A DNA stretch of 64,000 nt from Coniella vitis (taxonomy: Eukaryota; Ascomycota; Sordariomycetes; Diaporthales; Schizoparmaceae), in contig WUJK01000002.1 in NCBI GenBank assembly GCA_011317545.1, positions 2,232,001 to 2,296,000 of the forward strand, written 5' to 3'. Under the pieces are notes generated by a model. The model saw nothing but the letters and a program-made list of their open reading frames with translations. It was not told the origin of the DNA and made no database searches. The translations under genes were made by a program, and so were the position numbers. Position 1 is the first letter of the stretch; every line of letters starts with the position of its first letter. Below, one piece after another: positions 24,601 through 36,970 of this stretch.

Positions 24601-25148
24601 GCCTCTGCTCTGCTGGCCAACCAGCGAAATCTCGTCTGCTCTGCCGACCTCGACTTCGCATACCCATTGATTTCGCGGCCTTTGACTCTTCACCCCCCTC
24701 CAAAGCATCACTTCTCCCCATCCCCATCCTCGTCCCCGATCTCAACCACCCACGCCCACAGCCTGCCATTCCGTCAGCCCCGGCCCTGATGCCACCCAGC
24801 GGCCTTCCCATCACGCCTGCTTGAGCGACCTGCTTGCTTCTGCCGCCCACTCGCCCCACGCACCTTCGGCCGACTTCTCGTGCGCGACGCCCAACTCCTG
24901 CCATTCTCCTCGCAAGCCCCAGGCCAAGCCCGCCGGAGCGGCTTGTCCTCTCCAGTCTCGAGTCGCTGGCTTTCGCCGCTGCTGACAACGACCACAATAC
25001 CACCACCGTCGTCGTCCACACGTCACCGCCAATCCCGCTCCATAAGTCGAAACCCACCCCACCACCGCCTTCAAACGTCAATCATCAGCCGCCCAACGGT
25101 CTCCTTACATAACACCTTGGCTTCCACCCACATTCGCGGCTTGAAACC
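21609..25148. other. 3.5-kb intergenic region upstream of the Mga2-like gene
   Basis: No gene supported. Contents are a 24-A run (23235-23258), a shorter A run near 23357, two TACATAGTA words (23201 and 23442), pyrimidine-rich DNA at 24301-24370 and 24690-24780, and presumably a long 5' UTR for the Mga2-like gene. Open frames of up to 196 codons here are A-rich and lack motifs. Confidence 0.55.
23235..23258. repeat. Poly(A) run, 24 bases
   Basis: Homopolymer followed by interrupted A-rich sequence. No element ends are visible around it. Confidence 0.9.
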
Positions 25149-28100
25149 ATGTCTGCAAACGACCCGAATCAGGACACCTTCATGTTTGGCGGCGCGGGCT
25201 ACTACGGCATAAGCCCCTTATCCACAGATCTGCACGCCTTTGAGCCCAGTGCCGACGATTTCGTTGATATCGATGATTTCCTTGACTTTGCCCAGGTCAC
25301 CGAGCCGCAGCCCAAATCCCAGGCTTTGCTTCAGTCTCCCGCTCGCGGCAATCTGCCCGCCAACCTCTCGCCCACTGCCTCCGACCAGGACTCGGCCTCG
25401 GACTCGTCCAGATCGACCAATGCCATGCACAATGGTGACGGCGACATCGAAATGCCACTGTTTGACGGGTCCCGCAAACGCGCCGCCTCGGATGACGTCG
25501 ATTTCAGCAATGTCTTCGGCTTCGACACAATGTCCACAACCATCGATCCCACCGTGATAGGTCAGCAACCCGCCGGTAGCAGCTTCTCGCTGACTGGGCT
25601 GCCACTGCCTTCGCACCCACGATTCGACTCGTCGAGCCCTTCCGACACGCATGATAGCCCCGGCACCGTCAACAACGACATGGAAGAACCGTCTCCCATC
25701 CAAGAGCCAAAACAAAGGCGGTTGCCCTCCCGCTCTCATGTGCCGCAGAATCGTAGAAAACGCCTTTCGGTAGGTGCGGGCCTCGCAAAACGCGCGCGTC
25801 TTCTCCCCGCGGTCCCCTCCTCTAACCTTGCCTTCTGACTCTTGTTTCCTCTGAGCAGCAACAATCCGCCTCGGCCAGATCCATGAACGGTCTGTCTGCC
25901 GCTAGCTCTCGCGAGCCGTCTCCCATGTCACAACAGATGGTCTTGAGCCAAGGATCCTCGCCTTTGGCTCCCGTCGACTCGACGCCCATACATGGCCGTC
26001 TCTGGCAGAATAGCGAGCCGCCCAACGGCAGCTGGTTCAATGTGCCCTGGCAGGCTTCGCCCATAGACGGGTCCAACAAGTATGACACTGCCACCAAGCC
26101 TCCGAACCTCGCGTTTTCTCCCGTCAATCATGCCATATCACCGCGACCAACCCTTCGTCTCATCAACATCCCTCCCAAGTCTCGTGTGGAGACGCAGATG
26201 CAAATCAAAATGTCCCTGCACCCTGTTCCGGAAGGCATCAAGAAAATCCACCTCCCACGCTACACGATTGGCAAGCCCAAATTCTTGGCCAAGGCCACTG
26301 CGCTTTCCCCAGATACCTTGGAATTGTCCACCCAGCTCGTCTGCACCAGTGCCATGACAAAGCCGGCCGTCAAGGAAAGGGTCTTGGCACGTGCCGTCGC
26401 TGCGGCGCATCCTTGCAGCACCAATCCCGAGGCTGGTGACGAGAAAGCAAGCGAAGGTGGCGAGGTGCATATCTGCACTGGATGTATTACGAGGGAGGTC
26501 AAACGTGCCAACCGCAAGAAGACCAAGAAGCCTGCCGAGGACGAGGTCTGGCGGAGTTACGAGGGCCAGCGTGTTGTCGTTTTCAATACGTACGAATACA
26601 AAGACCTGACGGACGACTTGGAGAACCCTGGTTCCATGGTCATCGACACCCCTATGCGAATTGCCTGCTACTGCCGTCACCATCACGAGAAATCGGGCTT
26701 CCAGGTCATCTTCACCCTCAAGGACCACTTGGGACGCTTGGTGACACAACTGTTGTCGCCTTCCATCATGATCACAGATGACCACAAGACGCCCCAGTCG
26801 AATGCGAACACTACCGGAGCAGCCGACAGCTCAGCCACAGGAGGACCAGCAACAGCAGCGACGTCAACGCCATCATCGACCAGTGGAAATGACATGAACG
26901 CCATACAGCCAGGCCATCCATTTAGGCAATCGCAGTCGACTTCGGACATACAGGCTCTCAAGCGCAGTGTCAACACTTTGGTCCCGTCGGCGAAACCTGT
27001 TGGGGCTTCAGCTAGCACCTCAGCAGTGCCGACGCCCCGCAACTTATCGAGGCCCCCATCGCCTGGCCCTGTCGGACCATCCGCCAAGAAACGGAAAGCT
27101 AGCGGGTCTAAACTCCCTACGGCGTTGGCCATGACCCCCATCGAGGCCAATCCAAACACCTTTACTCCACAAGCACCACCGTCTACAGCTCTGTCCAGTG
27201 GTGCAGTGGGCCCCTCGCCGCCAGCTGTGTCGCCATTCTCGCCCTCGCCATTTTCGACGACAAATGCTCCAAACACGTACTTTGACAGACGTCAGCCTCC
27301 GCCATTGGCTCAGGGACTGCAGCCTGCTAATCCAATCTTCAATACGCAGCCTCGGACACCTCACAGCAATGACCAAGGTGTGCCACAGCCTGGATCGAGC
27401 AGGCAAGTGACTATGGACAATAGCATGCAGAATGTCTTTACAGCGCCTCCCTCAGCCCAGACTAGTAGGGCTCCAAGCCCCCACGCCCTGTTCAACAGCA
27501 CATTGCAACAGCAAGCACATGCTCTGGGCCAATCCGCTCAGGTTCTGACCGGCAGCTTGCCGTTGACGGCGTCTTTTCCCAATGCGACCACGGCTCCGGC
27601 CGTCCTCAAGGTCATTCCTCAAGAAGGCCCCATTACCGGCAACATTGATGTCAGCATTCTAGGTTCTGGGTTCCGTCAAGGTCAGGATATCTACTTTGGC
27701 GAAAAGAAGGCCATCACCACCACATACTGGGCGGATTCATCTATCACGTGCATTCTGCCGCCTGCCGAAAAACCGGGATTGGTGACCGTGTCCGTAAGGG
27801 GTCCAGACGGTCTCGTACTGTCGCAACCCAGTCGACAATCTGGTTTCATGTACAAGGACGACAGACAAGAGGCGCTCGTGCATCTTGCGCTCGGTGTGAT
27901 ATCGCAAAAGCTTAGCGGGAGCGCGGCTGACGTTCATGGACTCGTACAGCAACTCGTCAATGGTGTCAATGGTGTCAATACCGGCGCCTTCAACGGCGGA
28001 GGCGGCGACGGCGGCTACAACGGTGCACCGCAAGGTTATAATGTCATGCTAGAAGGGCAGCTTCTTAAAGCACTCGACTTCCTCGATTTGGACAACAGTG

Positions 28101-29471
28101 CACACAAGGCCAAGTTCAACCTCAAGCGGAGATCGACGGGGCATACCATGCTCCACCTTTCTATTGCTCTGGGCTTTCACCGATTCACTGCGGGCTTGCT
28201 TGCTCGAGGTGCCAATCCAAACGTGCAGGACAGACTGGGATACACGCCACTGCACTTTGCAGCCCTGTATAACCAACCCGAGTTGGTGAAGCGTCTTATC
28301 CGGCACAAGGCGGATTCTACGCTGAGGACCCTGCAAGGCCAGCTAGCCGCCGATGTTACCGGAGCTCGAGATGTCTTACGTGCTATCAAAACGGCTGGAA
28401 GAAGAGGTAGCTACCTGGCTCACAGTCGGGCTAGTAGTGCGACATCTCTGCGCATGCTCGTGGAAGAGTCTTCTCCCGAGAACGATTATACGTACAGCGA
28501 GGGTTCCAGTGATTCGTGTGGAGCCGAACAGTCCAGCTCCGATGACAACCTGGAACCAGAGTCGTCTTCATTGCAGATGCCCCTGCAGAGCAAGCGCGCT
28601 GTTCCTGAGGGGGTGTCTGGGCCAGCATCCTTACCCGTCGTGCCGCAAGTTGAGGAACAGGGCGGCATGGCATCTGCTGCTGTGGCGGTTGCTGCCCTAC
28701 GGGAACAGGTCCAGCAATTCCAGCAAAGCATGATGCAGAATCTTTCGCATATCCAAATGCCCAACATGATGGCGCTCAACGACTACCAAGCATACTTGAA
28801 CTTGGCACAGCAACGCATGTCGGCCTTCATTCCAAACATTGGCTCTCCATTCAACACGCTTCCCCCAGCCTATGATGAAATCTTCCCTGGTGGTAGGCTA
28901 TATGGCAAGATGAAGACGACGCACCAGCATGGAGATCTGGATACCAAGGTAGAATCTGCGGCACGCGCCGCAGCCGATTGCGAAGCAGACCGCAAGTGCA
29001 TAACATTGTATGACCAACAAAATCAACAAGAACAGCAGCAACAGGCAGAGCAAAGCATGAGCGCCGTCGAAACCGACCTCCTTGAAGATGTACAGGTCCA
29101 CAAAGAGCTTCCCAAATTGTTGCAAATCGGCCGCAAGAACAACATTACTAAAGAGCAGCAAGACAACCTGCGTCAGGCTCGCGCTGAGAAGCAAAAGGGC
29201 CTCAAGAGCGATCCTATGCTCTTTTGTTTCTGGGTAAGTGAACATAATTTTCAATTCTGGTGATAGTGTCTCCCCCCCCCCCGGGTCCGTTGCATGCGAA
29301 ATCAACATATTAAACCACCCTGTGTTTGTTCAGATGCCTATATTGTTAATAATATCGTTGTGCGTAATGTACAATTATTTTCCCGGACCGTTCAATGCGA
29401 CCTGGCAGCTGGCTACTGCTGCATGGTCACGGCGGTATGAGCAAGGTCAAGTGCTTGGAGAAGTCTACTAA
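25149..29471 (+). CDS. Mga2/Spt23-like membrane-anchored transcription regulator (IPT/TIG and ankyrin repeats)
   Basis: Relative of yeast Mga2 and Spt23, which sit in the ER membrane, are released by ubiquitin-proteasome processing when unsaturated lipids are low, and then activate the fatty-acid desaturase gene. Exons are 25149-25769, 25859-29233 and 29334-29471 (1377 residues); introns of 89 and 100 bases join in phase 0. The N-terminus is acidic and Ser-rich. Residues about 303-520 are the conserved Spt23/Mga2 N-terminal domain (PTLRLINIPPKSRVETQMQI at its start). A disordered Pro/Ser/Thr region follows. An IPT/TIG domain lies at about 787-880 (KVIPQEGPITGNIDVSILG). Two ankyrin repeats (GHTMLHLSIALGFHRFTAGL and GYTPLHFAALYNQPELVKRL) lie at about 967-1035. 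A C-terminal membrane span (FCFWMPILLIISLCVMYNYF) begins at about 1329. The span is split by the last intron. Confidence 0.93.
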
Positions 29472-30888
29472 AAGAAACTGGTCACGATTTGCTTCTTCTG
29501 ATAGCCCGAAGTCGAGGTTCACAGGAAGTCTTATGCGGCTACCTTGCGGGCGAGGCACGCAAACAAGAAAACAATTGCGGAAATATACCACAAGAGTTGT
29601 AATGTTATCAAAGCATAGCGATGTCTGTCTGCTCTGTCGTGTCTTTTATGGAAGGTTTGGAGTTTTGGGAGCATGTAACTATATACATTTTTAAGGTATT
29701 TTTGGGGTGGAAATAATGTGCGGTCTGCGTCTTTATTGCATCCTGCTGTTTTGTTTTCTTCTTTTCCCCCTTGCGGATATACCAAGCGTCGCTTGGAAGG
29801 CTCTATACAATAGCACATTGTCGAAGCCATCATCATATCATGTATGAAACCGAGTTTGCGTTACTATGTATAACATCTGTTTTAGACTTTATGCTTTTGC
29901 AGATTCGGCGTTATACTTTATGCTCTAGGAGCGCGCGCTCACGGATGACTAATAAGTTAACTCTTTGGACGTCGAGATGCTGTCTACATTAAACAGCCCC
30001 TCATTTTCTTTTTGCAGAGACGGACTCCTCTTGGCATCGTTTAAAACACCAGCATCTGACGCTTTTTTTTTTTTTTATGCAAACGTACCATCACCCAATT
30101 GTCCACCTCAATTCGTACAGATTGATACTTGCCTCTTATTGCCCGCCCACAGTTTGCTTCAATACATTCATTGAAATTGTCAATTCTGCGAAAACCTGCT
30201 TTCTTGGCACCCGTCGGTTCATCTCTGACCTTTTTCTTTTTCTTTGTCCTTTGCGTATACAGACCAAAGACTGGGCGACGTCTTGAGCGAGTGAATATGA
30301 GTACAAAAACAACGCATGGAGTTGATGGATCCAATGGGACTGACTGCCAGCCGAACCATGACGAAATGAATGCATAAATGGCAAGGGCAACGAATGCGGT
30401 GGTTTGGTCGGTTTTGGTCGTTTATTCTATGGTCAGGGGTGCCCATTACAAGAAGAGTATTCATGTACTCGTCGTATAATTGGTTGGAGCAGAGGGTTGC
30501 GAGAGGAAAGAAGGGACATGATTTGGATTTGGGGGAGAGACGGAGAGAAAACATTGCTTATCGTATAATACCCTGTAAGATTGGTACATCTATGATATAT
30601 TACTATCATGATAATGCTTTTTGTGTGGTCCGGGAAGGGGAAGAAGGAGTTGAGAGGGAGCGGCACTGGCAGGCAGAGGGAGTTGGAGTCCTGGTCGTGT
30701 TTTTGGGAATGTTAGATCCGACCCACCCACCACACCACAACAGCGCGACGTGGAAGATATTGCATCACAAAGGCAAGCATGCAAACAGGAATTCATGGCA
30801 GGCTGCAGCGCTACATTGATAGATGAATGGAATGGATGAGCTTGAGCGCATAGCTGATTGAAAATCTGGAAGCGTGAAACTCCAAGAT

Positions 30889-30920
<32 letters not shown>

Positions 30921-32096
30921 ATCAAGGTCTTTGGTTGCATATTTGCTGGTTTTGCGTTACAAGAGTCAAACAAAACAGACCAGATAAGAATTCGAAACGG
31001 TGGCGACCTGGCTACTATGTAGCTACTTGCACTCGTTTGATTTGCTGGCTTCAAATTGAAACAAGTTTAGTGGGCGGCATATGGCAATGCAGAGTGGACA
31101 ATCCCATCGTGTGCTGCGCCGATCGATCTATATACATAGCATAGTACTTACAAACTAGTCCTCATCAGCTGCGAAAATCCATCATATATTTGAGAAATTC
31201 CAGCAACCTTCAAGTCAAAGATCGTACACTGTTCAACTGCGTATTATATATAGGTATATTTATATATATATATATATATGCGTCATTTCTCGGCGCGTGT
31301 GTTTGCGCGCGTGCATTCATACAGCATCATGAAACAATAAAAGCGTCACCTTCTCGTCAACCAGCCAAACCCACCAGCCGCTCTGGCAGGATTCGCTCCT
31401 GGGCCAACCATCTCCACCAACATGCAAGAAAACAATCCAGAGCAAATCCGACCAAGCAGGCATTGACCAGATCGAGTACCTCAATTCTGCCAGGTAGGTA
31501 GGTACTTCGCCCATCCACAGGCATGAAGTCAACGAGCACATACATGTCCACGACAAGAAACTATCCCAACCCGCGCGCCAACACGTTTCAAAACCATCTG
31601 CCATCTCACCCTCTTTCCCCATTTCTCGACTATCGACAAGAAGTAAAACAATCAAATGCAAGATACAAACCCACCTGACCTTTTGCCGATCTTCTGTCAT
31701 GCGCCCACCACGTGTTCACCTTGTGGAGAACGGTGGGTATGGGGCTGACACCCAAACGTAGATGAATACACATGTCGAAATGTACTGTGTATCCTGGCAG
31801 GACATAACGTGGGAAAAAAAAAAACCCACACGGATGCTGACTCGTTGACGCCCCGGGTAAATGCAACTTTCCATCTCTTCTTGTCAATGGCTTGCCGCCA
31901 ATTATGCGCGTGTAAGCGCATCTCTGTAACCCCAGATATATACGTGCATGTGCCATGCCCCAAGAAAGACAGCGTATACAAGGGCTCAATTGTGGTGAAA
32001 CAGGACGCTGTGAAGACTAGTATCATCACTCGTTTCCCTCGACTGCCGATCGTCGGGTCGTGCCCGATCCGTTCCAAACTGAATCCTCCCTCTTCT
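29472..32096. other. Intergenic between convergent genes
   Basis: 2.6 kb between the 3' ends of the Mga2-like gene and the - strand gene ending at 32097, so promoters are not required here. It contains (CA)14 at 30889-30917, a TA repeat near 31260-31280, one TACTATGTA word (31013) and A/T-rich runs. No gene supported. Confidence 0.6.
30889..30917. repeat. (CA)n microsatellite
   Basis: About 14 copies of CA in the intergenic DNA between two convergent genes. Confidence 0.95.
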
Positions 32097-34433
32097 TTAT
32101 AAGACGTCACTTGGCACGACTCTGACGCTACCACCTCGTCCCATGAAGTTTTCAATTCTCTTTGCACTGCCGCTCATTCCTTTGAAGGCACCAGAAATGG
32201 CCGCAGTACTCATGGTAACCCCCCTGTTTGCATCAGAAACTTGTGCCAATGGCCCGCCACCGGGCTTCATGCGCCCTGGAAAATGAAAACTGAATTCGAC
32301 GCCATCCATGCCACTTTCTGAAGATTCCATAGTGCCTGGAGGGCTGTCGCCGTCTCGAGGGGTTGGAAGACCGCTGGGGTACTGCAGGTTGCTCTTGGTA
32401 GATGCCCTGTCACCACCCATCGATACCGGTAGTTGTGAGGAAGGGATAACACCGGATGACGACTTGTCGCTATCTCTTCGCCTAAGACGCCGACTACGCA
32501 TCTGATTTCTGTTGAAGACCTTGCGCTCCGGCGGCGAGTCGGTATTGGGCGAGCGAACTACTGTAGATAGCCCCGGTGTGAGGATCGGCTGATCTGGAGC
32601 GAGAGGCGCAGGCGAGGCTGGTGTTTCGTGACTGCGATTGGCGTGTTTTAGTGAGAAATAGTTGTCTTCATCTTGTGATGAGGGACGAGAAACGTCCATG
32701 GGGCTGGGCGTAGTATCCGGGGTAGTTCGGAATCTGCCTCCGGCACCGAAGCGGATGGAGAAGGATCTTTTGACATTAGAAGACATGGACGTACGCGGAG
32801 GAGCCTGGTCTACATTGTTGTAATAACCGCTGTCATTGTCATCCACCATTTCATCGTCATGATCGGACGGGCCGGATCTGCCGAGGCCAAGAGAAACCTT
32901 GCTGGCCGACTTCCGCAGCCTCTTGACAAACTTGCGGGCACCGCTCACCTGCTTCTGTTCGTCAGGTGTGGACGTGGCGACTCCAATGCTGCTCTCTGGT
33001 ACACTGGAATCGTAGCTGGGGCGGCCACTGGCAAAAGATGTCTGCGAAGAGTTTCTTGACGATACAAAGGGCCGCTTGGTGCCGCGTGCGAGACCGACAA
33101 GGTCAAAACTGCGTGGCCGTATCGATTCTGTCGAGAATCTGGCTGCAGAGTGTGGGGGTGGGCGGTGAGCGCGCGGCGGAGGGGCAGTAGCATTGGGGGG
33201 CTTTGCAGACATGACAGGCGCGGCGCCGGTTGCGGTCGAGTTGTAGGGCACCGAGGAGAAAGATAGCGAATGCTGGGGAAGAGTCGGTCTGCCCGTTTTG
33301 GGAGTTTTAGGGCCTGGCGTGCTAATCGTTGTGCTCGTTAGAGCGGACGGTACGGCGGATGATGAGTAGAAGTGGTTGTGTGCAGGCCGCAACTTCTTGG
33401 CTGGTGCAAGTTGGGGATGTGGGAGTGGTGGTGGTGGCATAGCTCGCGCAGCCTGTTCTTCTGGCGAGACTACCGTTTCCATCGTGTCGCTGGCTGGAAA
33501 ATGAGACGATGCTGATGGTGCACCCTGATCAATCTCGGCATCCATGTCCATGTCCATGTCCATATCCACATCCATGCAAGTTGGAGCCGGCTGAGGCGGG
33601 TTGCGCTTGGGAGGCGGCGGCGGCATGCGCTCTGGGCTAGGCGGAACGGTCCGAATGCCTTGAGAGCCAGAGTCCTCATCACCAGCCAGCCTTTGCGCAA
33701 GAGGAGGGAGGGCCGTCTTGTCCTGGCCGTGGAGCGCCTTGCCAGGCGGAGAGAAGCGCGTGGACTGGATGGCATGCGTACCAAAGAAGCCGCTAGCTAG
33801 AAGACTCTGGTAGTTGGCCGCAATCTCTTCACGTGAAGGGCGCTTCGACGGGTCGAACCCGGGAAGCAAAGGGGTCAATGGGTCGGTAGCAGTGACAGGC
33901 GTTGTGGGCGCTGTGGCAATGGTGTTGGCTCTAGCAAAACCATGGTTACCGGGGCCCTTGTTGAGGAAGCTGAGATCGAGTGGCTGGTGGGCAGGCGGTC
34001 CCATGCTCTCGGAGCGCTTGTGTTTGAAGACTGGCGGGATGAAGAATCCCGGCCCCTCGTTGGCACTATGGATGCTGCCGCTCTCGTCGCTGCTAGCCAC
34101 GCCAAAACTCGACTTTGAGCGCGTGAGGGCGAATCTCTCCTTGACCTGCTTGAAAAAGCCCGAGCCATTTTGCTTGATGCCCTTGGTCGTGCCAGTGGAG
34201 TTGGTGAGAACGGATGTGGTGGATGCGGTCGAGGTGAAGCTGGGTCGCTTGACAATGTAGTCGGGCAGGGCCGAGTCGGCAAAGTCACCGAGGTCTGGTG
34301 GTTTCCAGTCCATGGCAAAGTGCCTCTCGTATTCTTCCGACTCGGGGCCCATGAAGTCCGATGGCGGAGCATTGGAGGTGCGGTCGTTCATGGAGCCCTC
34401 GACGAAGCGGCTCTGTGGAGGCGGCGGCGCCAT
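32097..34433 (-). CDS. Uncharacterised, largely disordered protein of 778 residues
   Basis: Not recognised. The ATG at 34433 is the first in the frame; the open frame continues about 100 codons upstream but without another ATG. The protein is low in hydrophobic segments and rich in Ser, Pro, Thr and Arg, so it is probably mostly disordered and cytosolic or nuclear. Visible features are a conserved-looking N-terminus (HFAMDWKPPDLGDFADSALP), the segment NGSGFFKQVKERFALTRSKS, poly-Pro runs such as MPPPPPKRNPP, a MDMDMDMDMD repeat encoded near 33540-33575, the basic stretch GARKFVKRLRKSASKVS, a basic cluster RSRRLRRRDSDK that may be a nuclear signal, and a C-terminal part with AAISGAFKGMSGSAKRIENF. 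Many Ser/Thr-Pro sites suggest phosphorylation. No enzyme motif is visible. It is transcribed convergently with the Mga2-like gene. Confidence 0.8.
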   Translation of the reverse strand: MAPPPPQSRFVEGSMNDRTSNAPPSDFMGPESEEYERHFAMDWKPPDLGDFADSALPDYIVKRPSFTSTASTTSVLTNSTGTTKGIKQNGSGFFKQVKERFALTRSKSSFGVASSDESGSIHSANEGPGFFIPPVFKHKRSESMGPPAHQPLDLSFLNKGPGNHGFARANTIATAPTTPVTATDPLTPLLPGFDPSKRPSREEIAANYQSLLASGFFGTHAIQSTRFSPPGKALHGQDKTALPPLAQRLAGDEDSGSQGIRTVPPSPERMPPPPPKRNPPQPAPTCMDVDMDMDMDMDAEIDQGAPSASSHFPASDTMETVVSPEEQAARAMPPPPLPHPQLAPAKKLRPAHNHFYSSSAVPSALTSTTISTPGPKTPKTGRPTLPQHSLSFSSVPYNSTATGAAPVMSAKPPNATAPPPRAHRPPPHSAARFSTESIRPRSFDLVGLARGTKRPFVSSRNSSQTSFASGRPSYDSSVPESSIGVATSTPDEQKQVSGARKFVKRLRKSASKVSLGLGRSGPSDHDDEMVDDNDSGYYNNVDQAPPRTSMSSNVKRSFSIRFGAGGRFRTTPDTTPSPMDVSRPSSQDEDNYFSLKHANRSHETPASPAPLAPDQPILTPGLSTVVRSPNTDSPPERKVFNRNQMRSRRLRRRDSDKSSSGVIPSSQLPVSMGGDRASTKSNLQYPSGLPTPRDGDSPPGTMESSESGMDGVEFSFHFPGRMKPGGGPLAQVSDANRGVTMSTAAISGAFKGMSGSAKRIENFMGRGGSVRVVPSDVL

Positions 34434-34981
34434 TGTTGGTAAAGCCTGTGTTCGTCTTCGCCTGGCTCTCTGTGTCTGTCGTCTTGCTGTCGGGGTGGTA
34501 ATATTGTTGAAGGTGCAAGTGCACAAGGCCTCATCGATGGGCGGGACACAACGGTCGAGAGGTAGAAGCAAAGGCCAGCGATGAAGCCCAAAGCGTCGAT
34601 CCGCAAGGGACGGGAAGACGCGAGGAGTGGGCCGAGGATCAGAAGAGGCAGGCAAAAAGCCAGTAGTCTCAGAAGCAAAAGCGAGGGAGCAGCGGAGCAG
34701 AAGGAGATAAATGAGAAGGATCAAGGCCAGAAACAAGAACAACACGAGCCCAGCAAGGTGGACAACGAGTGCATGGAGAGCAGGCTGGCCCCGGCTCTGG
34801 CGCTGGCGCTGGAGAGCAAGAAGGAGACGGAGAGACAGAGAGCGAGAGAGAGAGAGAGACGGAGAAGGAATGGCGGTCGGTCACTCGATGCAGCGTCGCG
34901 TCCAAGGACGATCAAGGCGCGGGCGCGGCGAGTGGGTCGACGTTTAGTGGTGGGGCGGGTGAGAGAGATAGACTTCGCTCA

Positions 34982-35026
34982 GGTACAGCAGGTACAGCAG
35001 GTACAGCAGGTACAGCAGGAACAGCA
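34982..35026. repeat. 9-base tandem repeat GGTACAGCA, 5 copies
   Basis: Four perfect copies and a fifth with one change (GGAACAGCA). It lies about 550 bases upstream of the start codon of the 778-residue gene. Confidence 0.92.
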
Positions 35027-36326
35027 AACAGGACAGAGGCCAAGGTGACCTGGCCCGGCGTGGGCCTGTTTATGGGGCTCGGCGGCGTTGTGTGGGGAAG
35101 GCGCGAGGGTGGGAAAAAAAGAGAGTGAATCCCAGGTGCCAGATGTTGGAAGAATCGCATGGGCAGCCAGGCAATATTGACCAAGGCAAGGCAGGAACAG
35201 GCTGGGCGCGCTGGGCGGGCTGGCTGGTCGGTGGGCTGGCCTCGTTGTGGGCTTGGACCTGGACTTGTACGTATGACAGGCCAGGGGTTGCACGGGCAGA
35301 AAAGGCAAGAGCGCCTGTGCCCTCTCTTGCTCTCAACGCGTCAATAAGAAACAGGCCCGTCTGCAGGGGATAGAGGGCAGGAGCAAGCCGAGGCCAGCAG
35401 CGCCAGTCAAACATGGGAGACGGTGAAAAAGAAACCAGACGGAGGCCCAACAGCCAATCAATCCGTGCAGCCAGCCCAAACAGTGACGTTTTGTTTACTT
35501 TGGATCCCATCAGTGATTTGTTGGCCCCGAGCCATCCCGCCGAGGCATTATGCAACTGCTGGAATTCTCCATCTGCGTCTCTAGAGAAACAAGGCCCAAA
35601 GAAGGAAAACCCCAAAATCCAACATGCAAAATTCAGACGCAGAGGCATAAGCATCAAATCACCGATACGCGGCAGCCCCAGCCCCAGCTTTGCGAAAGCA
35701 AAAGGGAAAAGCAACAAACCAATCAAGACGCCGCCTGCCATCGAGATGCATAATATTGCGCTAAAATCAATGTCAGGCTCAAAGTCCAAGTTCCATCAGC
35801 CACAACAAGAGTACTCCTACTATGTATGTAGGTACCTGGACAACGCTTGGATGCAAAACAAGGAACCATGTTGATAGCAAGGCATCGTTCCATCAATTGC
35901 ATACTATTACACCCTACTATGTATATGGACACCGGCCTGGCGACGCCCCATCTCGATGTCTTGCTTATTGTTTGCCGCCGGAAACCCGAACAGACGCTCT
36001 CCAAGCCGGCCAAATGATACCAGCCAATCACCCGCGCCCAGGCGCTCGCAAGTCCACCGCCCTGGAACCTGCCGCTTCTGCTCCCATAGTAACGTACTGA
36101 GAACATATGCGTGGTCTCCTCATTCCCCTGGGGCCCCCCTGGACCAAAGGCCCCACTTGGTCTGGGTTTCCCGTCTGCGCTAGAACATATCTGGCTTGGC
36201 ACCAATCAATTGTTCCTTCCTGCCTGCCTATCCAGTTCTATATCCTGTGATCAGAATCCACCCTTTCTGCCCCTCCCAAAGGCCGTTGTCGTACAGAGGT
36301 ACTACGTACCTGCCATCCGTGTCAAC

Positions 36327-36346
36327 TTGGCATGCCAGCATGCCAA
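36327..36346. repeat. Perfect inverted repeat with 9-base arms
   Basis: TTGGCATGC and its complement GCATGCCAA are separated by CA. The short spacer and symmetry suggest a site for a dimeric DNA-binding protein. No function is known. Confidence 0.8.
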
Positions 36347-36787
36347 AAGCTACCATCTGCACTACTATGGAGCTTGGCAAACCAAGAAAGCCGACAACGT
36401 GGTCTGGTCCGGTTCACGACATGGGAACAAAGAAAGGAAAAAAGAGACGGATGAGCAACGTCGTATCCACTCCCTCGGGGCTGCCCCAAAACGTGGCCTC
36501 CTGTTATACATAGCAAACACGGTGAAAACCCCAAAAAAGTTGGGGGAGAAACTCCACGTCTGTACTGACTCACGTGCTCACCATCTTTTCAAGGTTTCGG
36601 TTTCGCTTCGGTTTCGGTGGTAACCCTTTGTTCTTCTTTTTCCCCCTTTCCTTCCTGCTCTGACACTCGGTACAAAATAACCAGTAAACGTGTGGTCCGC
36701 CTTGAGCTTTTCTTGTTCTTGTCTGTTGCCTCGCTGTTCTGAGATCCATCGTCGTCGGGGTTTGTTCTCGGCGCTCGTTGGTCACTG

Positions 36788-36817
36788 GTCAGTCAGTCAG
36801 TCAGTCAGTCAGTCAGT
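36788..36817. repeat. (TCAG)n tetranucleotide repeat
   Basis: About seven copies of the tetranucleotide, intergenic. Confidence 0.93.
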
Positions 36818-36930
36818 GGTCGTCGTCGGTGATGGTCAAGGAAACTCCAGAACTTTGTATTCGTGGGTCGTGGGCTCCACACCCTCACCAGGATCCATTC
36901 ACACCTGCAATTCTGCACTTCCAGCATGTC

Positions 36931-36970
36931 GTGTCGTGTCGTGTCGTGTCGTGTCGTGTCGTGTCGTGTC
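36931..36970. repeat. (GTGTC)8 pentanucleotide repeat
   Basis: Eight perfect copies, 110 bases after the TCAG repeat. Intergenic. Confidence 0.95.

Noticed and set aside
35070..35789. 239-codon - frame upstream of the 778-residue gene
   Set aside because: No motif, overlaps 5' regulatory DNA, and composition does not resemble the neighbouring genes.
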